This document shows, in pieces, positions 27,976 to 38,604 of a stretch of 64,000 nt of DNA; position 1 is the first letter of the stretch, and every line of letters begins with the position of its first letter. The stretch is taken from contig NZ_QCYM01000003.1 in the NCBI RefSeq assembly GCF_003075075.1, positions 62,001 through 126,000 on the forward strand, given 5' to 3'. Source of the stretch: Labrenzia sp. 011 (GTDB lineage: Bacteria; Pseudomonadota; Alphaproteobacteria; Rhizobiales; Stappiaceae). The translations under genes were made by a program, and so were the position numbers. The notes below the pieces were generated by a model. It ran no database searches. It saw only the letters and a list, made by a program, of their open reading frames with translations, and was not told the origin of the DNA.

Positions 27976-28773
27976 ATGACTGACATTCATCCGACGGCCA
28001 TTGTCGAAGACGGGGCCGTGATCGGTGACGAAGTGCGCATCGGGCCATATTCGATTATCGGACCGAACGTCCAGCTTGCCGATGGGGTGACACTGGAGGC
28101 GCATGTCGTCGTCGCCGGGCATACGACCATAGGTGCGGGGACGCATATCTTTCCCTTCGCCAGTATCGGCCATAAGCCGCAGGACCTGAAATACGCGGGC
28201 GAGGTGACCTATCTGAACATCGGCGCGAACAATCAGATCCGCGAGCATGTGACCATGAGTCCCGGCACCGTCGGCGGTGGCGGTGTGACCAGGGTCGGCG
28301 ACAACTGTCTTTTCATGATGGGGGCCCATGTCGGCCATGACTGCCGGGTCGGTGATCATGCCATTCTGGCCAACAACGCAACCCTGGCCGGTCATGTGGA
28401 GCTGGACGATTTTGTCATTCTGGGCGGACTGAGCGCCGTGCGGCAATGGTCCCGGATCGGTACCGGCGCGATTGTCGGCGGCATGACCGGTGTCGAGTTC
28501 GATGTCATTCCCTATGGTTCGGCGATTGGCGACAGGGCGCGGCTCGCGGGCCTCAATCTTGTCGGGCTGAAACGGAAGGGCGTGCCGAGAGAGCAGATCC
28601 ATGCGCTCAGGGCAGCCTACCGTGCCCTTTTTGAAAGTGACGAGGGAACGCTGCGTTCCCGTGCGGAAGCCCTGGCTGCCGAAAAGTCCGATCAGCCGCT
28701 GGTGAAGACGGTGACGGACTTCATCCTGGAAAAGGACGACCGGCGGTTCTGTACCCCGCGCAGCGAAAGCTGA
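27976..28773 (+). CDS. lpxA: UDP-N-acetylglucosamine acyltransferase
   Basis: A 265-residue trimeric acyltransferase for the first step of lipid A synthesis. Hexapeptide-repeat beta-helix runs from residue 1 to about 190 (HPTAIVEDGAVIGDEVRIG), with the catalytic His in MMGAHVGHDCRVG and substrate segments HKPQDLKY and NQIREHVTM. The C-terminal helical domain starts at GLNLVGLKRKG. It starts 6 nt after fabZ and ends 4 nt before lpxI. Confidence 0.97.
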   Translation: MTDIHPTAIVEDGAVIGDEVRIGPYSIIGPNVQLADGVTLEAHVVVAGHTTIGAGTHIFPFASIGHKPQDLKYAGEVTYLNIGANNQIREHVTMSPGTVGGGGVTRVGDNCLFMMGAHVGHDCRVGDHAILANNATLAGHVELDDFVILGGLSAVRQWSRIGTGAIVGGMTGVEFDVIPYGSAIGDRARLAGLNLVGLKRKGVPREQIHALRAAYRALFESDEGTLRSRAEALAAEKSDQPLVKTVTDFILEKDDRRFCTPRSES

Positions 28774-28777
28774 GCCG

Positions 28778-29662
28778 ATGCCTGCCGGGGATCAGGCCGA
28801 GACACGACGTATTGCCCTGATTGCCGGCAACGGCAGCCTGCCGGCGCAGATCGCCGACGCACTGGCGGCTGCGGGGCGTGAATTCCGGATGGTCGCCATC
28901 AGGGGAGAAGCCGATGCCCCAACCCGCGGGCGGGCCGACGCGGAATTGGGCTGGGGTGAAATCGGCCGTCTCTACAGTTTCCTGAAGACAACCGGCTGCC
29001 GGGATATACTTTTGATCGGTGGCGTGACCAGGCGTCCCGACTTCACATCCATTCTCGGTGATTTCGGCACGCTCAAGCGCCTGCCGACCATCATCCGGGC
29101 GCTGACGGGCGGCGATGACAGCCTGCTGACCAAGGTTATCCGGCTGTTTGAAGACGAGGGGTATCGCGTTGTGGGGATCAAGGATGTCGCACCGCAGTTG
29201 CTGGCCTCCAGCGGTGTTCTGGGCCGAGTCCAACCCTCGCAGGACGACTGGCGGGATGTGGAGCTGGCTCTGAGAGCCACAGAGAAACTTGGCGAACTCG
29301 ATATTGGTCAGGCCGCGATCGCCGTCGGCGGGCGCGTGATCGCGCTGGAAGGTGCCGAGGGCACGGATGCCATGCTTCAGCGCTGCGCCGAGCTCAAGCG
29401 GATCGGCCGGGTGCGGGCAAAGGGACGTTGTGGTGTTCTGGTCAAGACGGCCAAGCCCAACCAGGACCTGAGAGTGGATCTTCCCACGATCGGTCCCGTA
29501 ACCATCGATCTGGCGCAGGCGGCAGGCCTTGCGGGGATTGCGGTTGAAGCCCAGGGGGCGCTCGTTGCCGAACGGGACGAAGCTCTCCGAAAAGCCGATG
29601 CGGCCGGTCTGTTCCTGGTCGGACTGGACCTTTCCCCGGACGCGGGAACCTCCGACCGATGA
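28778..29662 (+). CDS. lpxI: UDP-2,3-diacylglucosamine pyrophosphatase LpxI
   Basis: A 294-residue enzyme of the LpxI (formerly DUF1009) family, which hydrolyses UDP-2,3-diacylglucosamine to lipid X in many alphaproteobacteria in place of LpxH. Visible are the N-terminal IALIAGNGSLPAQIADA, the DDSLLTKVIRLFEDEGYRVVG region and the C-terminal GTDAMLQRCAELK and KTAKPNQDLRVDLPTIG, the latter typical of the catalytic domain. It overlaps lpxB by 4 nt (ATGA), so the two are translationally coupled. Confidence 0.95.
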   Translation: MPAGDQAETRRIALIAGNGSLPAQIADALAAAGREFRMVAIRGEADAPTRGRADAELGWGEIGRLYSFLKTTGCRDILLIGGVTRRPDFTSILGDFGTLKRLPTIIRALTGGDDSLLTKVIRLFEDEGYRVVGIKDVAPQLLASSGVLGRVQPSQDDWRDVELALRATEKLGELDIGQAAIAVGGRVIALEGAEGTDAMLQRCAELKRIGRVRAKGRCGVLVKTAKPNQDLRVDLPTIGPVTIDLAQAAGLAGIAVEAQGALVAERDEALRKADAAGLFLVGLDLSPDAGTSDR

Positions 29663-30864
29663 CCCGGGACATGCCGACCGTCTGTCTTGTCGCCGGGGAG
29701 GAATCGGGCGACCTGCTCGGTTCGGAACTCATCAGGGCCCTGAACGAGAGGCTGGGGCAGGGCGCGCGCTATTGCGGCGTCGGCGGGGAACGGATGGCCG
29801 GACTCGGTCTTACCAGTTTCTTCGACATGTCCGATGTTTCGGTAATGGGGCTGACGGCCGTGCTGGCCCGGCTGCCACGCATCATTCGGCGGGTGTATCA
29901 GACCGTCGACGCGGTCATCGCCGCGAATCCCGATGTACTGGTGATCATCGACAGTCCCGACTTTACCCATAGTGTCGCCAGGCGGGTTCGCAAAAGGGCG
30001 CCGCATATCCCGATCGTCGGATATGTGTCTCCGTCCGTCTGGGCCTGGAGGCCGGGCAGGGCGCGCAAGATGAGCGTCTATGTCGACGAATTGCTGGCGC
30101 TTCTGCCCTTCGAGCCGGAGGTGCACAAGCGTCTGGGCGGACCACGCACCCATTATGTCGGTCATCCGCTGAGTGAAAACGTAGCAGACCTTCGCCCGCA
30201 AGACGGCGAGCGGGCCTCCATCGACGCGGCCGGCAAGGTGTTGCTGGTGCTTCCCGGCAGCCGGGGAAGCGAGATCGACCGGCTCCTGGGTGTCTTCGGT
30301 GAGACTGTCGCGCGAGTCGCCCGGGATCAGACGGATCTGGAAATCGTCCTGCCGGCGGTTGCCCATCTTGAAGGCAGGATCCGGGCGGGAGTTTCAAACT
30401 GGCCGTTGAAACCCCGGATCGTTTGCGGTCAGGATGCCAAGAAAGCGGCCTTCCGTCGCGCTCATGCGGCGCTTGCTGCCTCGGGTACCGTTTCGTTGGA
30501 ACTGGCTCTCTCGGGCGTTCCCATGGTCGTTGCCTACAAGGTCGACTGGTTCTTCCGCAGGATCAAGGATCTCAACCGGATCTTCAAGTTCTCCAGCGTG
30601 GATTCCTTCGTCCTGCCGAACATAATTCTCGAGGCAAAGACGATCCCCGAGTTCCTCGACGACGAGGTGCAACCGGAAGTTCTGGCGGAGCATCTGAAGG
30701 CTTTGCTCCGCGACAGTCCGCAACGGCGCCGGCAGGTGGTCGAACTGGCGCGGCTGGAGCAGGTGATGCGCCTGCCGGACGGCCATAGCCAGCGCGCGGC
30801 CGCGGCGGACGTTGTTCTGGCCGCCATGGCCGCTTCTGGCTCGCGCGAAACCAAAGCCCACTGA
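29659..30864 (+). CDS. lpxB: Lipid-A-disaccharide synthase
   Basis: A 401-residue glycosyltransferase (GT19) that condenses UDP-diacylglucosamine with lipid X to the disaccharide precursor of lipid A at the inner face of the inner membrane. VAGEESGDLLGSELI near the start, YVSPSVWAWRPGRARKM, VLPGSRGSEIDRL and AASGTVSLELAL are family motifs. It overlaps lpxI and closes the lipid A operon; a bidirectional terminator separates it from gltA. Confidence 0.96.
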   Translation: MTRDMPTVCLVAGEESGDLLGSELIRALNERLGQGARYCGVGGERMAGLGLTSFFDMSDVSVMGLTAVLARLPRIIRRVYQTVDAVIAANPDVLVIIDSPDFTHSVARRVRKRAPHIPIVGYVSPSVWAWRPGRARKMSVYVDELLALLPFEPEVHKRLGGPRTHYVGHPLSENVADLRPQDGERASIDAAGKVLLVLPGSRGSEIDRLLGVFGETVARVARDQTDLEIVLPAVAHLEGRIRAGVSNWPLKPRIVCGQDAKKAAFRRAHAALAASGTVSLELALSGVPMVVAYKVDWFFRRIKDLNRIFKFSSVDSFVLPNIILEAKTIPEFLDDEVQPEVLAEHLKALLRDSPQRRRQVVELARLEQVMRLPDGHSQRAAAADVVLAAMAASGSRETKAH

Positions 30865-30971
30865 CTGCGATTCGGTCGCCTTCAGATCAGCCCGGTCACA
30901 GGATAAAGCGCTCCCTGTTGCCACGGGCAGCGTTCTTTCCGGCCACCGTCCCCCGATGGCTTGGCCTGAAA

Positions 30972-31006
30972 CGAAAAAAGCTCCCGGGGATCCGGGAGCT
31001 TTTTCG
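30972..31006. terminator. Bidirectional terminator between lpxB and gltA
   Basis: Stem AAAAAGCTCCCGG / CCGGGAGCTTTTT with a 4-nt loop (GGAT). The A-run and T-run make it a rho-independent terminator on both strands, fitting the convergent genes it separates. Confidence 0.9.
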
Positions 31007-31018
31007 ACGCCTGCTGAT

Positions 31019-32311
31019 TTAGCGGCGTTGTTCGATCGGGGTGTAATCGCGCTTTACAGCACCGGTATAGAGCTGGCGCGGCCGGCCGATACGCTGGGAC
31101 GGATCCTCGACCATTTCCTTCCACTGTGCGATCCAGCCGACGGTACGGGCGAGAGCGAAGAGGACGGTAAACATCGTCGTCGGGAAGCCGAGTGCACGCA
31201 AGGTGATGCCCGAATAGAAGTCGATGTTCGGATAGAGCTTTTTCTCGACGAAATATTCGTCGTTGAGAGCGATCTTTTCCAGCTCCATGGCGACGTCCAG
31301 AAGCGGGTCGTCCTTGATGCCGAGTTCGCCGAGCACTTCATGAGTGGTTTTCTGCATGATGCGCGCGCGCGGATCGTAGTTCTTGTAGACGCGGTGACCG
31401 AATCCCATCAGGCGGAACGGGTCGTTCTTGTCCTTTGCGCGGGCAACATATTCGGGAATGCGGTCCACGGATCCGATTTCCGACAGCATGTTGAGCGCCG
31501 CTTCGTTGGCGCCGCCATGAGCGGGGCCCCACAGGCAGGCAATGCCGGCGGCGATGCAGGCGAAGGGGTTGGCGCCGGAAGAGCCCGCGAGGCGGACTGT
31601 CGATGTGGATGCGTTCTGTTCGTGATCTGCATGCAGGATGAAGATACGGTCCATGGCGCGGGCCAGAACCGGGTTCACCTTGTAGTCCTCACAGGGAACG
31701 GCAAAGCACATGTGCAGGAAATTGGCCGCATAACCGAGATCGTTGCGCGGATACACGAAGGGCTGGCCGATATGGTACTTGTAGGCCATGGCGGCGATCG
31801 TCGGCATCTTGGCGATCATGCGCAGGGAGGCGACCATGCGCTGATGAGGATCGGTGATGTCGGTCGAGTCATGATAGAAGGCAGCCAGAGCGCCGACCGT
31901 ACCGACCATTACGGCCATCGGGTGTGCGTCGCGGCGGAAACCGGAGAAGAACCGGTTCATCTGCTCATGGATCATCGTGTGATAGGTCACGCGCTGGACG
32001 AAATCGTCCTTCTGCACCTTCGTCGGCAGTTCGCCATAGAGCAGCAGATAGCAGGACTCGAGGAAGTCGCCATGGTCTGCGAGTTGATCGATCGGATAAC
32101 CGCGGTACAGAAGCGTTCCTTCGTCACCGTCGATGTAGGTGATCTTGGATTCGCATGACGCGGTTGAGGTAAACCCCGGGTCGTAGGTGAACATTCCGGT
32201 GTCCTTGTACAAGGACGAAATGTTCACAACCGACGGTCCGATGGAGCCGTCAAGAACGTCGAATTCGTGGTCTTTACCACCGACGTTGAGCTTGGCGTTG
32301 TTGTCGGCCAT
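31019..32311 (-). CDS. gltA: Citrate synthase
   Basis: A 430-residue enzyme condensing acetyl-CoA with oxaloacetate, the entry to the TCA cycle. The N-terminal beta-strand domain typical of the hexameric type II enzyme is present ([21 protein letters not shown]). Active-site segments are visible: [28 protein letters not shown] (substrate His) and [14 protein letters not shown] (His). [10 protein letters not shown] and [18 protein letters not shown] core segments also fit. It is downstream of gltX on the same strand after 239 nt, which may contain its promoter. Confidence 0.97.
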   Translation of the reverse strand: MADNNAKLNVGGKDHEFDVLDGSIGPSVVNISSLYKDTGMFTYDPGFTSTASCESKITYIDGDEGTLLYRGYPIDQLADHGDFLESCYLLLYGELPTKVQKDDFVQRVTYHTMIHEQMNRFFSGFRRDAHPMAVMVGTVGALAAFYHDSTDITDPHQRMVASLRMIAKMPTIAAMAYKYHIGQPFVYPRNDLGYAANFLHMCFAVPCEDYKVNPVLARAMDRIFILHADHEQNASTSTVRLAGSSGANPFACIAAGIACLWGPAHGGANEAALNMLSEIGSVDRIPEYVARAKDKNDPFRLMGFGHRVYKNYDPRARIMQKTTHEVLGELGIKDDPLLDVAMELEKIALNDEYFVEKKLYPNIDFYSGITLRALGFPTTMFTVLFALARTVGWIAQWKEMVEDPSQRIGRPRQLYTGAVKRDYTPIEQRR

Positions 32312-32550
32312 TCAGAAAACCCCTTCACGTTAACCTGGGTACCGTCCTGATGACTGACCTTTCCTTGGAAGGGTCCCGATATCGGTTGCCGGACGGCAGA
32401 TGAGACATTTTCGCGTATTGGGTAGCCCATTTACCGCACTGCCGCAAGCTGGCCCTTATAAAGCTTTCGTCAAAGACGGATCGGGTGAGCGCGCACGACC
32501 ACCCGATTTAATTGAGGCGAAGCCGGCGTGCAGGCAAGCTGCCGTTGGAC

Positions 32551-33975
32551 TCAGGCGGCCTGATCCCGGATCCGGGCCAGGGATTCCTCTCGACCGAGCG
32601 CAATCAGGACATCGTAGATGCCGGGCGATGTGCCGCGCCCGGTGAGGGCGGCCCGCAGCGGCTGGGCCACTTTGCCGAGCTTCAGGTCCTTCGTTTCGGC
32701 ATAGGCCTTCACGGACGTTTCCAGCGGTTCAGCGGCCCATTCGGCGGCGGAAGACAGCACTTCGTGAAGCTCGCCCAGGATCGCTCTTGCCTCGTCGGTC
32801 AGGATCTTGTCGGCTTTCTCGTCCGTGTCGAGCGGGCGCTGCCGCCAGAGATAGGACGCGCTTTCGGTCAGTTCGACCAGCGTCTTGGCGCGTTCCTTCA
32901 GGCCGGGCAGGGCAGCCAGGGCGGTCCGGGCGTTTTCTTCTGCCGACAGCCAGTCCAGGACCGTCTTGCCGCCTTCGACATGCGACAGATAGACCTTCCA
33001 GTGCTCCAGCAGTTCCGCGTCGCCGGTGGCGCGCATGTAATGGCCGTTAAGGTTCTCGAGTTTCTTGAAGTCGAACCGGGCGGCGGATTGACCGACCGCG
33101 TCCAGTCCGAACCATTTGATCATGTCGTCTAGAGACATGATTTCCTCGTCGCCGTGGCTCCAGCCGAGCCGCGCGAGGTAGTTGCGCATGGCCTGCGGCA
33201 GATAGCCCATCGCCCGGTAGGCTTCCGCACCGGTGGCGCCATGGCGCTTGGAAAGCTTGGCGCCGTCCGGACCGTGAATGAGCGGAATATGTGCCATCGC
33301 CGGGACATCCCAGCCGAGGGCCTTGAAGATAAGGATCTGCCGTGCGGCATTTGTCAGGTGATCGACGCCGCGAATGATGTGGGTGACGGCCATGTCGTGA
33401 TCGTCGACGACCACCGCATGCATGTAGGTGGGCGTGCCGTCGGAGCGCATCAGAATGAAATCGTCCAGATCCTTGTTCGGGATCACGACGCGGCCCTGAA
33501 CGAGGTCGTCGACCACCGTTTCGCCGTCCTGCGGCGCCTTGATGCGAACGACCGGAGCAATGCCTTCCGGCGCCTCGGAAGCATCCCGGTCCCGCCAGGT
33601 GCCGTCATACCGTGGCGGCCTGCCTTCTGCGCGGGCCTTCTCGCGCATGGCATTGATCTCCTCGGGAGAGCAGTAGCAGCGATACGCGGTGCCATTGGCG
33701 AGCATCTGTTCGACGACGTCCTTGTGGCGCTCAAGCCGGGAAGCCTGCGAAATCGGCTCGCCGTCCCAGTCGAGTCCTAGCCAGGACAGGCCGTCGAGGA
33801 TTGCATCCACGGCTTCCTGGGTCGAGCGGGCGCGATCCGTGTCTTCAATGCGCAGCAGCATTTTGCCACCATGGTGCCTGGCGAACAGCCAGTTGAAGAG
33901 CGCGGTGCGGGCGCCGCCAATGTGAAGGAAGCCCGTTGGGGAGGGAGCGAAGCGCGTGACGATTTCTTGAGGCAT
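32551..33975 (-). CDS. gltX: Glutamyl-tRNA synthetase
   Basis: A 474-residue class I aminoacyl-tRNA synthetase. The HIGH motif appears as FLHIGGART, following RFAPSPTG, and the KMSKS motif as KLSKRHGA. The C-terminal helical anticodon-binding domain follows. The start is placed at 33975 ([15 protein letters not shown]); the frame is open far upstream, but that part has no similarity and runs into the divergent comEC gene. Alphaproteobacteria often carry two GltX copies, one charging tRNA-Gln; which one this is cannot be told here. Confidence 0.95.
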   Translation of the reverse strand: MPQEIVTRFAPSPTGFLHIGGARTALFNWLFARHHGGKMLLRIEDTDRARSTQEAVDAILDGLSWLGLDWDGEPISQASRLERHKDVVEQMLANGTAYRCYCSPEEINAMREKARAEGRPPRYDGTWRDRDASEAPEGIAPVVRIKAPQDGETVVDDLVQGRVVIPNKDLDDFILMRSDGTPTYMHAVVVDDHDMAVTHIIRGVDHLTNAARQILIFKALGWDVPAMAHIPLIHGPDGAKLSKRHGATGAEAYRAMGYLPQAMRNYLARLGWSHGDEEIMSLDDMIKWFGLDAVGQSAARFDFKKLENLNGHYMRATGDAELLEHWKVYLSHVEGGKTVLDWLSAEENARTALAALPGLKERAKTLVELTESASYLWRQRPLDTDEKADKILTDEARAILGELHEVLSSAAEWAAEPLETSVKAYAETKDLKLGKVAQPLRAALTGRGTSPGIYDVLIALGREESLARIRDQAA

Positions 33976-34114
33976 GGCGATTATTTGAAAGTCTCTGTAA
34001 AAATAGCAGCGCGGACCGCGCCGATTGTGGTGGCGCGGTCTTAGCACAGGCTTCGGCGAGGCTAAATAGGGGCCCGTCAAATAGGTTGGAAATACCGTTT
34101 CTTGCGGCGACGAG

Positions 34115-36523
34115 GTGAAAGGATCGTTGGCAAAGGAGCAAGTGACGCTTCCCGAAGATGACGACCGCATTGCCGCGGCAACGCTTCGTGATGCCCGGCT
34201 CGTTTCATCCGGCCGATCGGAAGGGGAAGACGCTGACAACAAGGCCAGGCCTCCCCGCCGGTCCGTATGGGTTTTCCTGTCCGCATTGTCCGGCCCGGCT
34301 GCCGAGGCGGACGGGCGCATCAGGGAAAGCCAGGGACTGTTGTGGTGGAGCTTTGCCTTTGCGGCTGGCATTGCCGTCTACAACCTGCTGCCGCAAGAGC
34401 CTCACTGGCCGGTCATGGGCGGTCTTTCCGCGCTGGTCCTGGCGCTGGCCGTGTGGGCCGTGCGACACGGAACCCTAGGGCGATCCGCAGGCCTGACGCT
34501 GGCACTGGCCTGCGGGCTGACTGTCGCGGCGGCCCGCACCGCAATCGTGGATGCGCCACGCCTTGGCGAACCGATGACCGTGACATTGACCGGACATGTT
34601 CTTGAAAGCGGGAGCGGGGTGAGGGGGACCCGTGTCCTGCTTGAGGTGGAGACGGTAGACGGGCTTCCGCTGAGTGCGGTGAGCTTTCCGGGCAAGGTCA
34701 GGCTGCGGGTTCCGGCGGGCAGTCACAGCCGGGTGGGAGATGGTGTCCGCGTCCGGGCGCGTCTGTTTCCGCCGGCCGGGCCGGTGAGTCCGGGCGGCTA
34801 TGACTTTTCCTATCGCGCCTTCTTTTCAGGAATCGGGGCAACGGGCTTCAGCTACGGTCCGGCCACACCCTTCGAAACCGGTGAACCTTCCCTGTCGCTG
34901 CGCATGGCGGCGCAGGTTCAGCGCTTGCGGGACGGACTGACTGACGGCATCAGGTCCGCATTGCCGGACACGCCGGAAAGAGCATTGATCATAGCTCTTC
35001 TGGTGGGAGACCGAAGCGGCATCAGTCAGGAGCAGGAAGACCAGTTGCGGGCGGCGGGACTGGCTCACATTCTCGCGATATCCGGACTTCACATGGCCCT
35101 GTTCGCCGGTGGTGCCTACGGCTCTATCCTGATGTTCCTGGCCCTGTTTCCCTCCCTGGCGCTGCGCTGGCCGACTCACAAATGGGCTGCCCTGGTCGCG
35201 CTGGGGGCCGCCGCGGCCTATCTGTTCATTTCCGGTGCGGCGGTCGCGACGCAGAGATCCTTTCTGATGATCGCCCTGGTCTTTCTGGGGATTTTTACCG
35301 GCCGCCGCGGCCTGACCCTGAGAAGCGTGGCGCTTGCGGGCCTGTTCCTGTTGTTCCTGGCACCCGAGCGGTTGTTCTTTCCGGGATTCCAGATGTCATT
35401 TGCCGCAGTGATCTGCCTTGTCGCCGTTTACGACCAGTGGCGTGCGCGTTCTGCTGGCTGGCAGTCGGGAAGCGGGCGGGAAGAGGCCCGGTCGGCAGGG
35501 CGGGGTCTTCAGCTTCTGCGGTTCGTGGGGAAATGGGCTGCGGGTCTGGTCGTGACCGCGTTTGTCGCCGGACTGGCCACGGGCATTATCGGCGCGCATC
35601 ATTTCGGCCGCATCGCTCCTTACGGTCTGCTCGGCAACCTGTTGGGCATGCCGGTCTTTTCCCTGCTGGTCATGCCGATGGGGGTGCTGGCGCTGGTGGT
35701 GATGCCCCTGGGGCTTGCGGCGCTGCCCCTGCATGTCATGGCGTTCGGACTGTCCGTTCTGCAGAAGACAGCCGCATTCACGGCGGAACTGGGGGCGGAT
35801 GCGGGAGCTGTCGGAACCCTGAACGGGATGTCTGCGCTGCTGTTGCTGTCGTCTCTCTTCATTGCCCTTTTGATTTCCGGTCGCTGGCGTCTGTCCGCGA
35901 TCGTTCCCTTTGCGACGGCCCTGGCTCTCATAGACCTGTCGCGGCCGCCGGACATTCAGATCGCAGCCTCCGGACAAGTGGTCGCCGGCCGGGACGAGGC
36001 AGGAATTCTCAGGATTTCTTCAAGGCGAAAAACCTTTCAGGCTGAACTCTGGCTGCAGCGTGAGGGTGTTCCTGAAGGTAAGATTGAATCGCGCGCGATG
36101 AAATCGCCTCAAAGGCAGTGTGACCGGTCCGGATGCGTTGTTCTGGCGCATTCTGCACAAGGCGAAAGGGCGGCGGGAAACAGCGCAGCCCATCCGGTGG
36201 CCATGGCCATTCCGAAGACCCCGCAGGCTCTTTCAACGGATTGCCGATATGCAGATATTATCGTGAGCGACCTGATCGCGCCCGCGCATTGCGGTGCGCA
36301 AATGGTTTTCGACCGGGACGTGCGACACCGGCGGGGCGCCATCTCGGTATGGCTGTCTGACCCTGATCCATCCGGTGGCGACCCGCCAGACGTATCCGGC
36401 TCCGGAAAGCCTGAAATCGGCAGGGTCGATTATGCCATTCCCGATCCGCCCCGGCCCTGGCACAAGCCGGGGAGCGTTACCCGGGCAAGCTTGCGGCGCA
36501 TGGCGAAGCGCGGCCCGCGCTGA
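34115..36523 (+). CDS. comEC: ComEC/Rec2-family competence membrane protein
   Basis: An 802-residue polytopic protein of the ComEC family, which in competent bacteria forms the inner-membrane channel for DNA uptake. An N-terminal DUF4131-type region with OB-like strands (residues about 70-240) is followed by the Competence domain with [17 protein letters not shown] and about ten helices (to about residue 610). I see no metallo-beta-lactamase domain with HxHxDH at the C-terminus, a frequent loss in alphaproteobacteria. The start codon is uncertain (GTG 34115 or 34142). Convergent with lexA, 18 nt apart. Confidence 0.9.
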   Translation: MKGSLAKEQVTLPEDDDRIAAATLRDARLVSSGRSEGEDADNKARPPRRSVWVFLSALSGPAAEADGRIRESQGLLWWSFAFAAGIAVYNLLPQEPHWPVMGGLSALVLALAVWAVRHGTLGRSAGLTLALACGLTVAAARTAIVDAPRLGEPMTVTLTGHVLESGSGVRGTRVLLEVETVDGLPLSAVSFPGKVRLRVPAGSHSRVGDGVRVRARLFPPAGPVSPGGYDFSYRAFFSGIGATGFSYGPATPFETGEPSLSLRMAAQVQRLRDGLTDGIRSALPDTPERALIIALLVGDRSGISQEQEDQLRAAGLAHILAISGLHMALFAGGAYGSILMFLALFPSLALRWPTHKWAALVALGAAAAYLFISGAAVATQRSFLMIALVFLGIFTGRRGLTLRSVALAGLFLLFLAPERLFFPGFQMSFAAVICLVAVYDQWRARSAGWQSGSGREEARSAGRGLQLLRFVGKWAAGLVVTAFVAGLATGIIGAHHFGRIAPYGLLGNLLGMPVFSLLVMPMGVLALVVMPLGLAALPLHVMAFGLSVLQKTAAFTAELGADAGAVGTLNGMSALLLLSSLFIALLISGRWRLSAIVPFATALALIDLSRPPDIQIAASGQVVAGRDEAGILRISSRRKTFQAELWLQREGVPEGKIESRAMKSPQRQCDRSGCVVLAHSAQGERAAGNSAAHPVAMAIPKTPQALSTDCRYADIIVSDLIAPAHCGAQMVFDRDVRHRRGAISVWLSDPDPSGGDPPDVSGSGKPEIGRVDYAIPDPPRPWHKPGSVTRASLRRMAKRGPR

Positions 36524-36541
36524 GGAGCGTCGGCGTGACGT

Positions 36542-37252
36542 TCAATACTGGCGGAACAAGGCGACCAGGCGTCCCTGAACGCGCACCCGGCCCGGGCCGA
36601 AAATACGGGTTTCATAGGCCGGGTTCGCAGCTTCAAGCGCAATCGAGGCGCCTTTCTTGCGCAGCCGTTTCAGCGTCGCTTCCTCATCGTCGACAAGGGC
36701 AACGACAATGTCGCCGCTGTCGGCGGAGTCCATGCGGCGAATCAGGACCGTGTCACCGTCCAGAATACCGGCCTCGATCATGGAATCGCCGCGCACTTCC
36801 AGCGCGTAATGCTCCCCCTTGCCGAGAAGCTCCTGCGGCACATGAATGGAATGGCTGTGGGTCTGGATGGCTTCTATGGGAACGCCGGCGGCAATGCGCC
36901 CCATGACCGGAATTTCCGTACTTGCGCTCGCTGTCTGGGCAACCGGCATCGTGGCTTCGGGCTTGCCGAGAGAGCCTTCGATGACTTCCGGAGAGAAGCT
37001 GCCGCGCGGCCGGGGCGTACCGAGGCCGGGCGCAATCGAATCGGGCAGGCGGACGACTTCCATCGCACGGGCCCGGTTGGGCAGCCTGCGGATGAAACCA
37101 CGCTCCTCGAGAGCGGTGATCAATCGATGAATTCCGGACTTGGAGCGCAGGTCAAGCGCGTCTTTCATTTCATCGAAAGACGGCGGAACACCGGTTTCCT
37201 TCAGTCTTTCGTGAATGAACATGAGCAGTTCATACTGCTTTCGCGTCAACAT
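36542..37252 (-). CDS. lexA: LexA repressor
   Basis: A 236-residue SOS repressor/protease (EC 3.4.21.88). The winged helix-turn-helix is at residues 1-65 ([17 protein letters not shown]...[19 protein letters not shown]). The autocleavage site is A122-G123 ([10 protein letters not shown]), the nucleophile is Ser157 ([14 protein letters not shown]) and the general base Lys195 (EATLKRLRK). A linker of about 50 residues makes it longer than E. coli LexA (202), as usual for alphaproteobacteria. Two LexA boxes lie upstream, so it is autoregulated. RecA-stimulated cleavage would also derepress the small gene at 7150. Confidence 0.97.
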   Translation of the reverse strand: MLTRKQYELLMFIHERLKETGVPPSFDEMKDALDLRSKSGIHRLITALEERGFIRRLPNRARAMEVVRLPDSIAPGLGTPRPRGSFSPEVIEGSLGKPEATMPVAQTASASTEIPVMGRIAAGVPIEAIQTHSHSIHVPQELLGKGEHYALEVRGDSMIEAGILDGDTVLIRRMDSADSGDIVVALVDDEEATLKRLRKKGASIALEAANPAYETRIFGPGRVRVQGRLVALFRQY

Positions 37253-37306
37253 AATGCTTCCCCTGATCGCGAGAACGAATTAGTACAAATCAGGAACACG
37301 TTACCC

Positions 37307-37321
37307 GTTCCCATTGTGTTC
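37307..37321. promoter_or_regulatory. LexA box 1 upstream of lexA
   Basis: GTTC-N7-GTTC, the alphaproteobacterial LexA operator, 55 nt upstream of the lexA start codon. A second copy in the same orientation lies 28 nt further out. Confidence 0.85.
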
Positions 37322-37334
37322 TGCAAGGGTAAAT

Positions 37335-37349
37335 GTTCTCTTACTGTTC
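37335..37349. promoter_or_regulatory. LexA box 2 upstream of lexA
   Basis: A second GTTC-N7-GTTC, 28 nt (start to start) from the first. Two correctly spaced copies within 43 nt directly upstream of lexA are very unlikely by chance. Confidence 0.85.
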
Positions 37350-37772
37350 TGGTACGATGCGCGCGGGAAACGCGGTCCGTCGCGGCCAGAGAGAGCGCTG
37401 GCCGGGTGTCTCCGAGAGGCTCAGGAACGGATGGCGGCGAAGGGGCCGGCGTCAGGTCATGCGCGTGATGGCAACCAAGCCGGCTCTTAACGGCCGGGGC
37501 GTCGATTCCTTGATGAAGGCGAATGTACATGGAAACGCGAAACACTGCCCGAAAGAGCGCGCCGAGTGCGCCTCTCTGGCCGGTCACGTGCTCTCGAGCA
37601 TCTCCGCCGGGTGGGCCTTCCGCGTTCACCGGTGTCCTGCCTGCTGCGAAGATATTTGGCCGGGCAGGCCTGATTGACCGTCAATGTGCCGCAACGCCAT
37701 CCATTCCGCTGGCGAGACAAATCTGCAAGGATGTGCTCCGCAACGGTTTTCGGAATTGACAGGGATGCATGA
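37350..37772. other. Gap between lexA and the alpha/beta hydrolase gene
   Basis: 423 nt with no convincing gene; open frames on both strands are rich in Arg/Gly and lack good starts. It should contain the hydrolase promoter. An 11-nt odd palindrome TTGACCGTCAA is at 37674-37684. The usual neighbours of lexA in related genomes (moeA/moaC side) are absent here. Confidence 0.4.
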
Positions 37773-38579
37773 ATGACGGGGACACAGGTTACCGACTGGG
37801 ATGATGCCTACGCCAACGGGGCTCATATTGCGGGAGCCGCGGATTATCCGCAGCGTTGGGCTCAGGATGCCCAGGCCTTCAGAAAAACCTGGATCGAGAA
37901 GGATCTGGGTATCGTCTATGGAGAGACGGACCGGCAGCGCATGGATATCTTCCGTCCGGAAGGCCGGGCGAAAGGTCTCGTTGTTTTTGTTCATGGGGGG
38001 TACTGGCTGAAGTTCGACAAGTCGTTCTGGTCGCATTTCGCCAAAGGCAGCCTGGCGCGCGGGTGGGCCGTGTGTCTGCCCGGCTATGATCTGGCCCCCG
38101 ATGTTCGCATTGCCGACATTACCCGGCAGATTGGTTTCGCGGTCGGCAAGGCCGGCGAGCGGGTCGGCGGGCCTATCCGGCTGACGGGGCATTCGGCCGG
38201 AGGGCATCTGGTCACGCGCATGGTGTGCGAGGACACGCCCCTTTCCCGGGAGGTTCTCGAACGGATCGAGAAAGTCGTCTCCATCAGCGGACTGCACGAC
38301 CTGCGTCCGTTGCGAAATACCAGCATGAACGACGCGTTCCGCATGAGCGAAGAGGACGCGATCGCGGAGAGCCCCGCCCTCAAGACGCCCGTTGGGACCT
38401 GTCCGGTCGTGGCCTGGGTCGGCGGGGACGAACGACCGGAATTCATTCGCCAGTCCCGCCTGCTGTCCGAGGCCTGGGCCAATGCGGACTTTCATCTGGA
38501 GCCGGGACGGCACCATTTCGACGTCATCGACGGACTGCAGATTCCCGACAGCAACCTGACCTCAACCCTTCTGGCCTGA
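37773..38579 (+). CDS. Alpha/beta hydrolase, kynurenine formamidase-like
   Basis: A 268-residue cytoplasmic alpha/beta hydrolase. The oxyanion motif is HGGYW (residues 74-78), the nucleophile elbow is GHSAGG with Ser141, and a candidate Asp/His pair follows (HHFDVIDGL, His near 248). HGGYW is characteristic of animal-type kynurenine formamidase and related esterases, which hydrolyse N-formylkynurenine in tryptophan breakdown. No kynureninase or tryptophan dioxygenase gene is nearby, so the substrate is uncertain and a general esterase is possible. fumC starts 25 nt downstream, so they may share a transcript. Confidence 0.8.
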   Translation: MTGTQVTDWDDAYANGAHIAGAADYPQRWAQDAQAFRKTWIEKDLGIVYGETDRQRMDIFRPEGRAKGLVVFVHGGYWLKFDKSFWSHFAKGSLARGWAVCLPGYDLAPDVRIADITRQIGFAVGKAGERVGGPIRLTGHSAGGHLVTRMVCEDTPLSREVLERIEKVVSISGLHDLRPLRNTSMNDAFRMSEEDAIAESPALKTPVGTCPVVAWVGGDERPEFIRQSRLLSEAWANADFHLEPGRHHFDVIDGLQIPDSNLTSTLLA

Positions 38580-38604
38580 CAGGCCACCCTTCAGGAGAAC
38601 CCGA

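Noticed and set aside
30812..32158. Rightward open frame of 448 codons over lpxB end and gltA
   Set aside because: It runs antisense through citrate synthase and across a terminator; no protein features.
33976..34371. In-frame upstream extension of gltX
   Set aside because: It overlaps the divergent comEC start, and the normal GltX N-terminus begins at 33975.
37333..37677. Possible gene divergent from lexA
   Set aside because: Its start lies within a LexA box, the composition is Arg/Gly-rich and no family or Shine-Dalgarno is seen.
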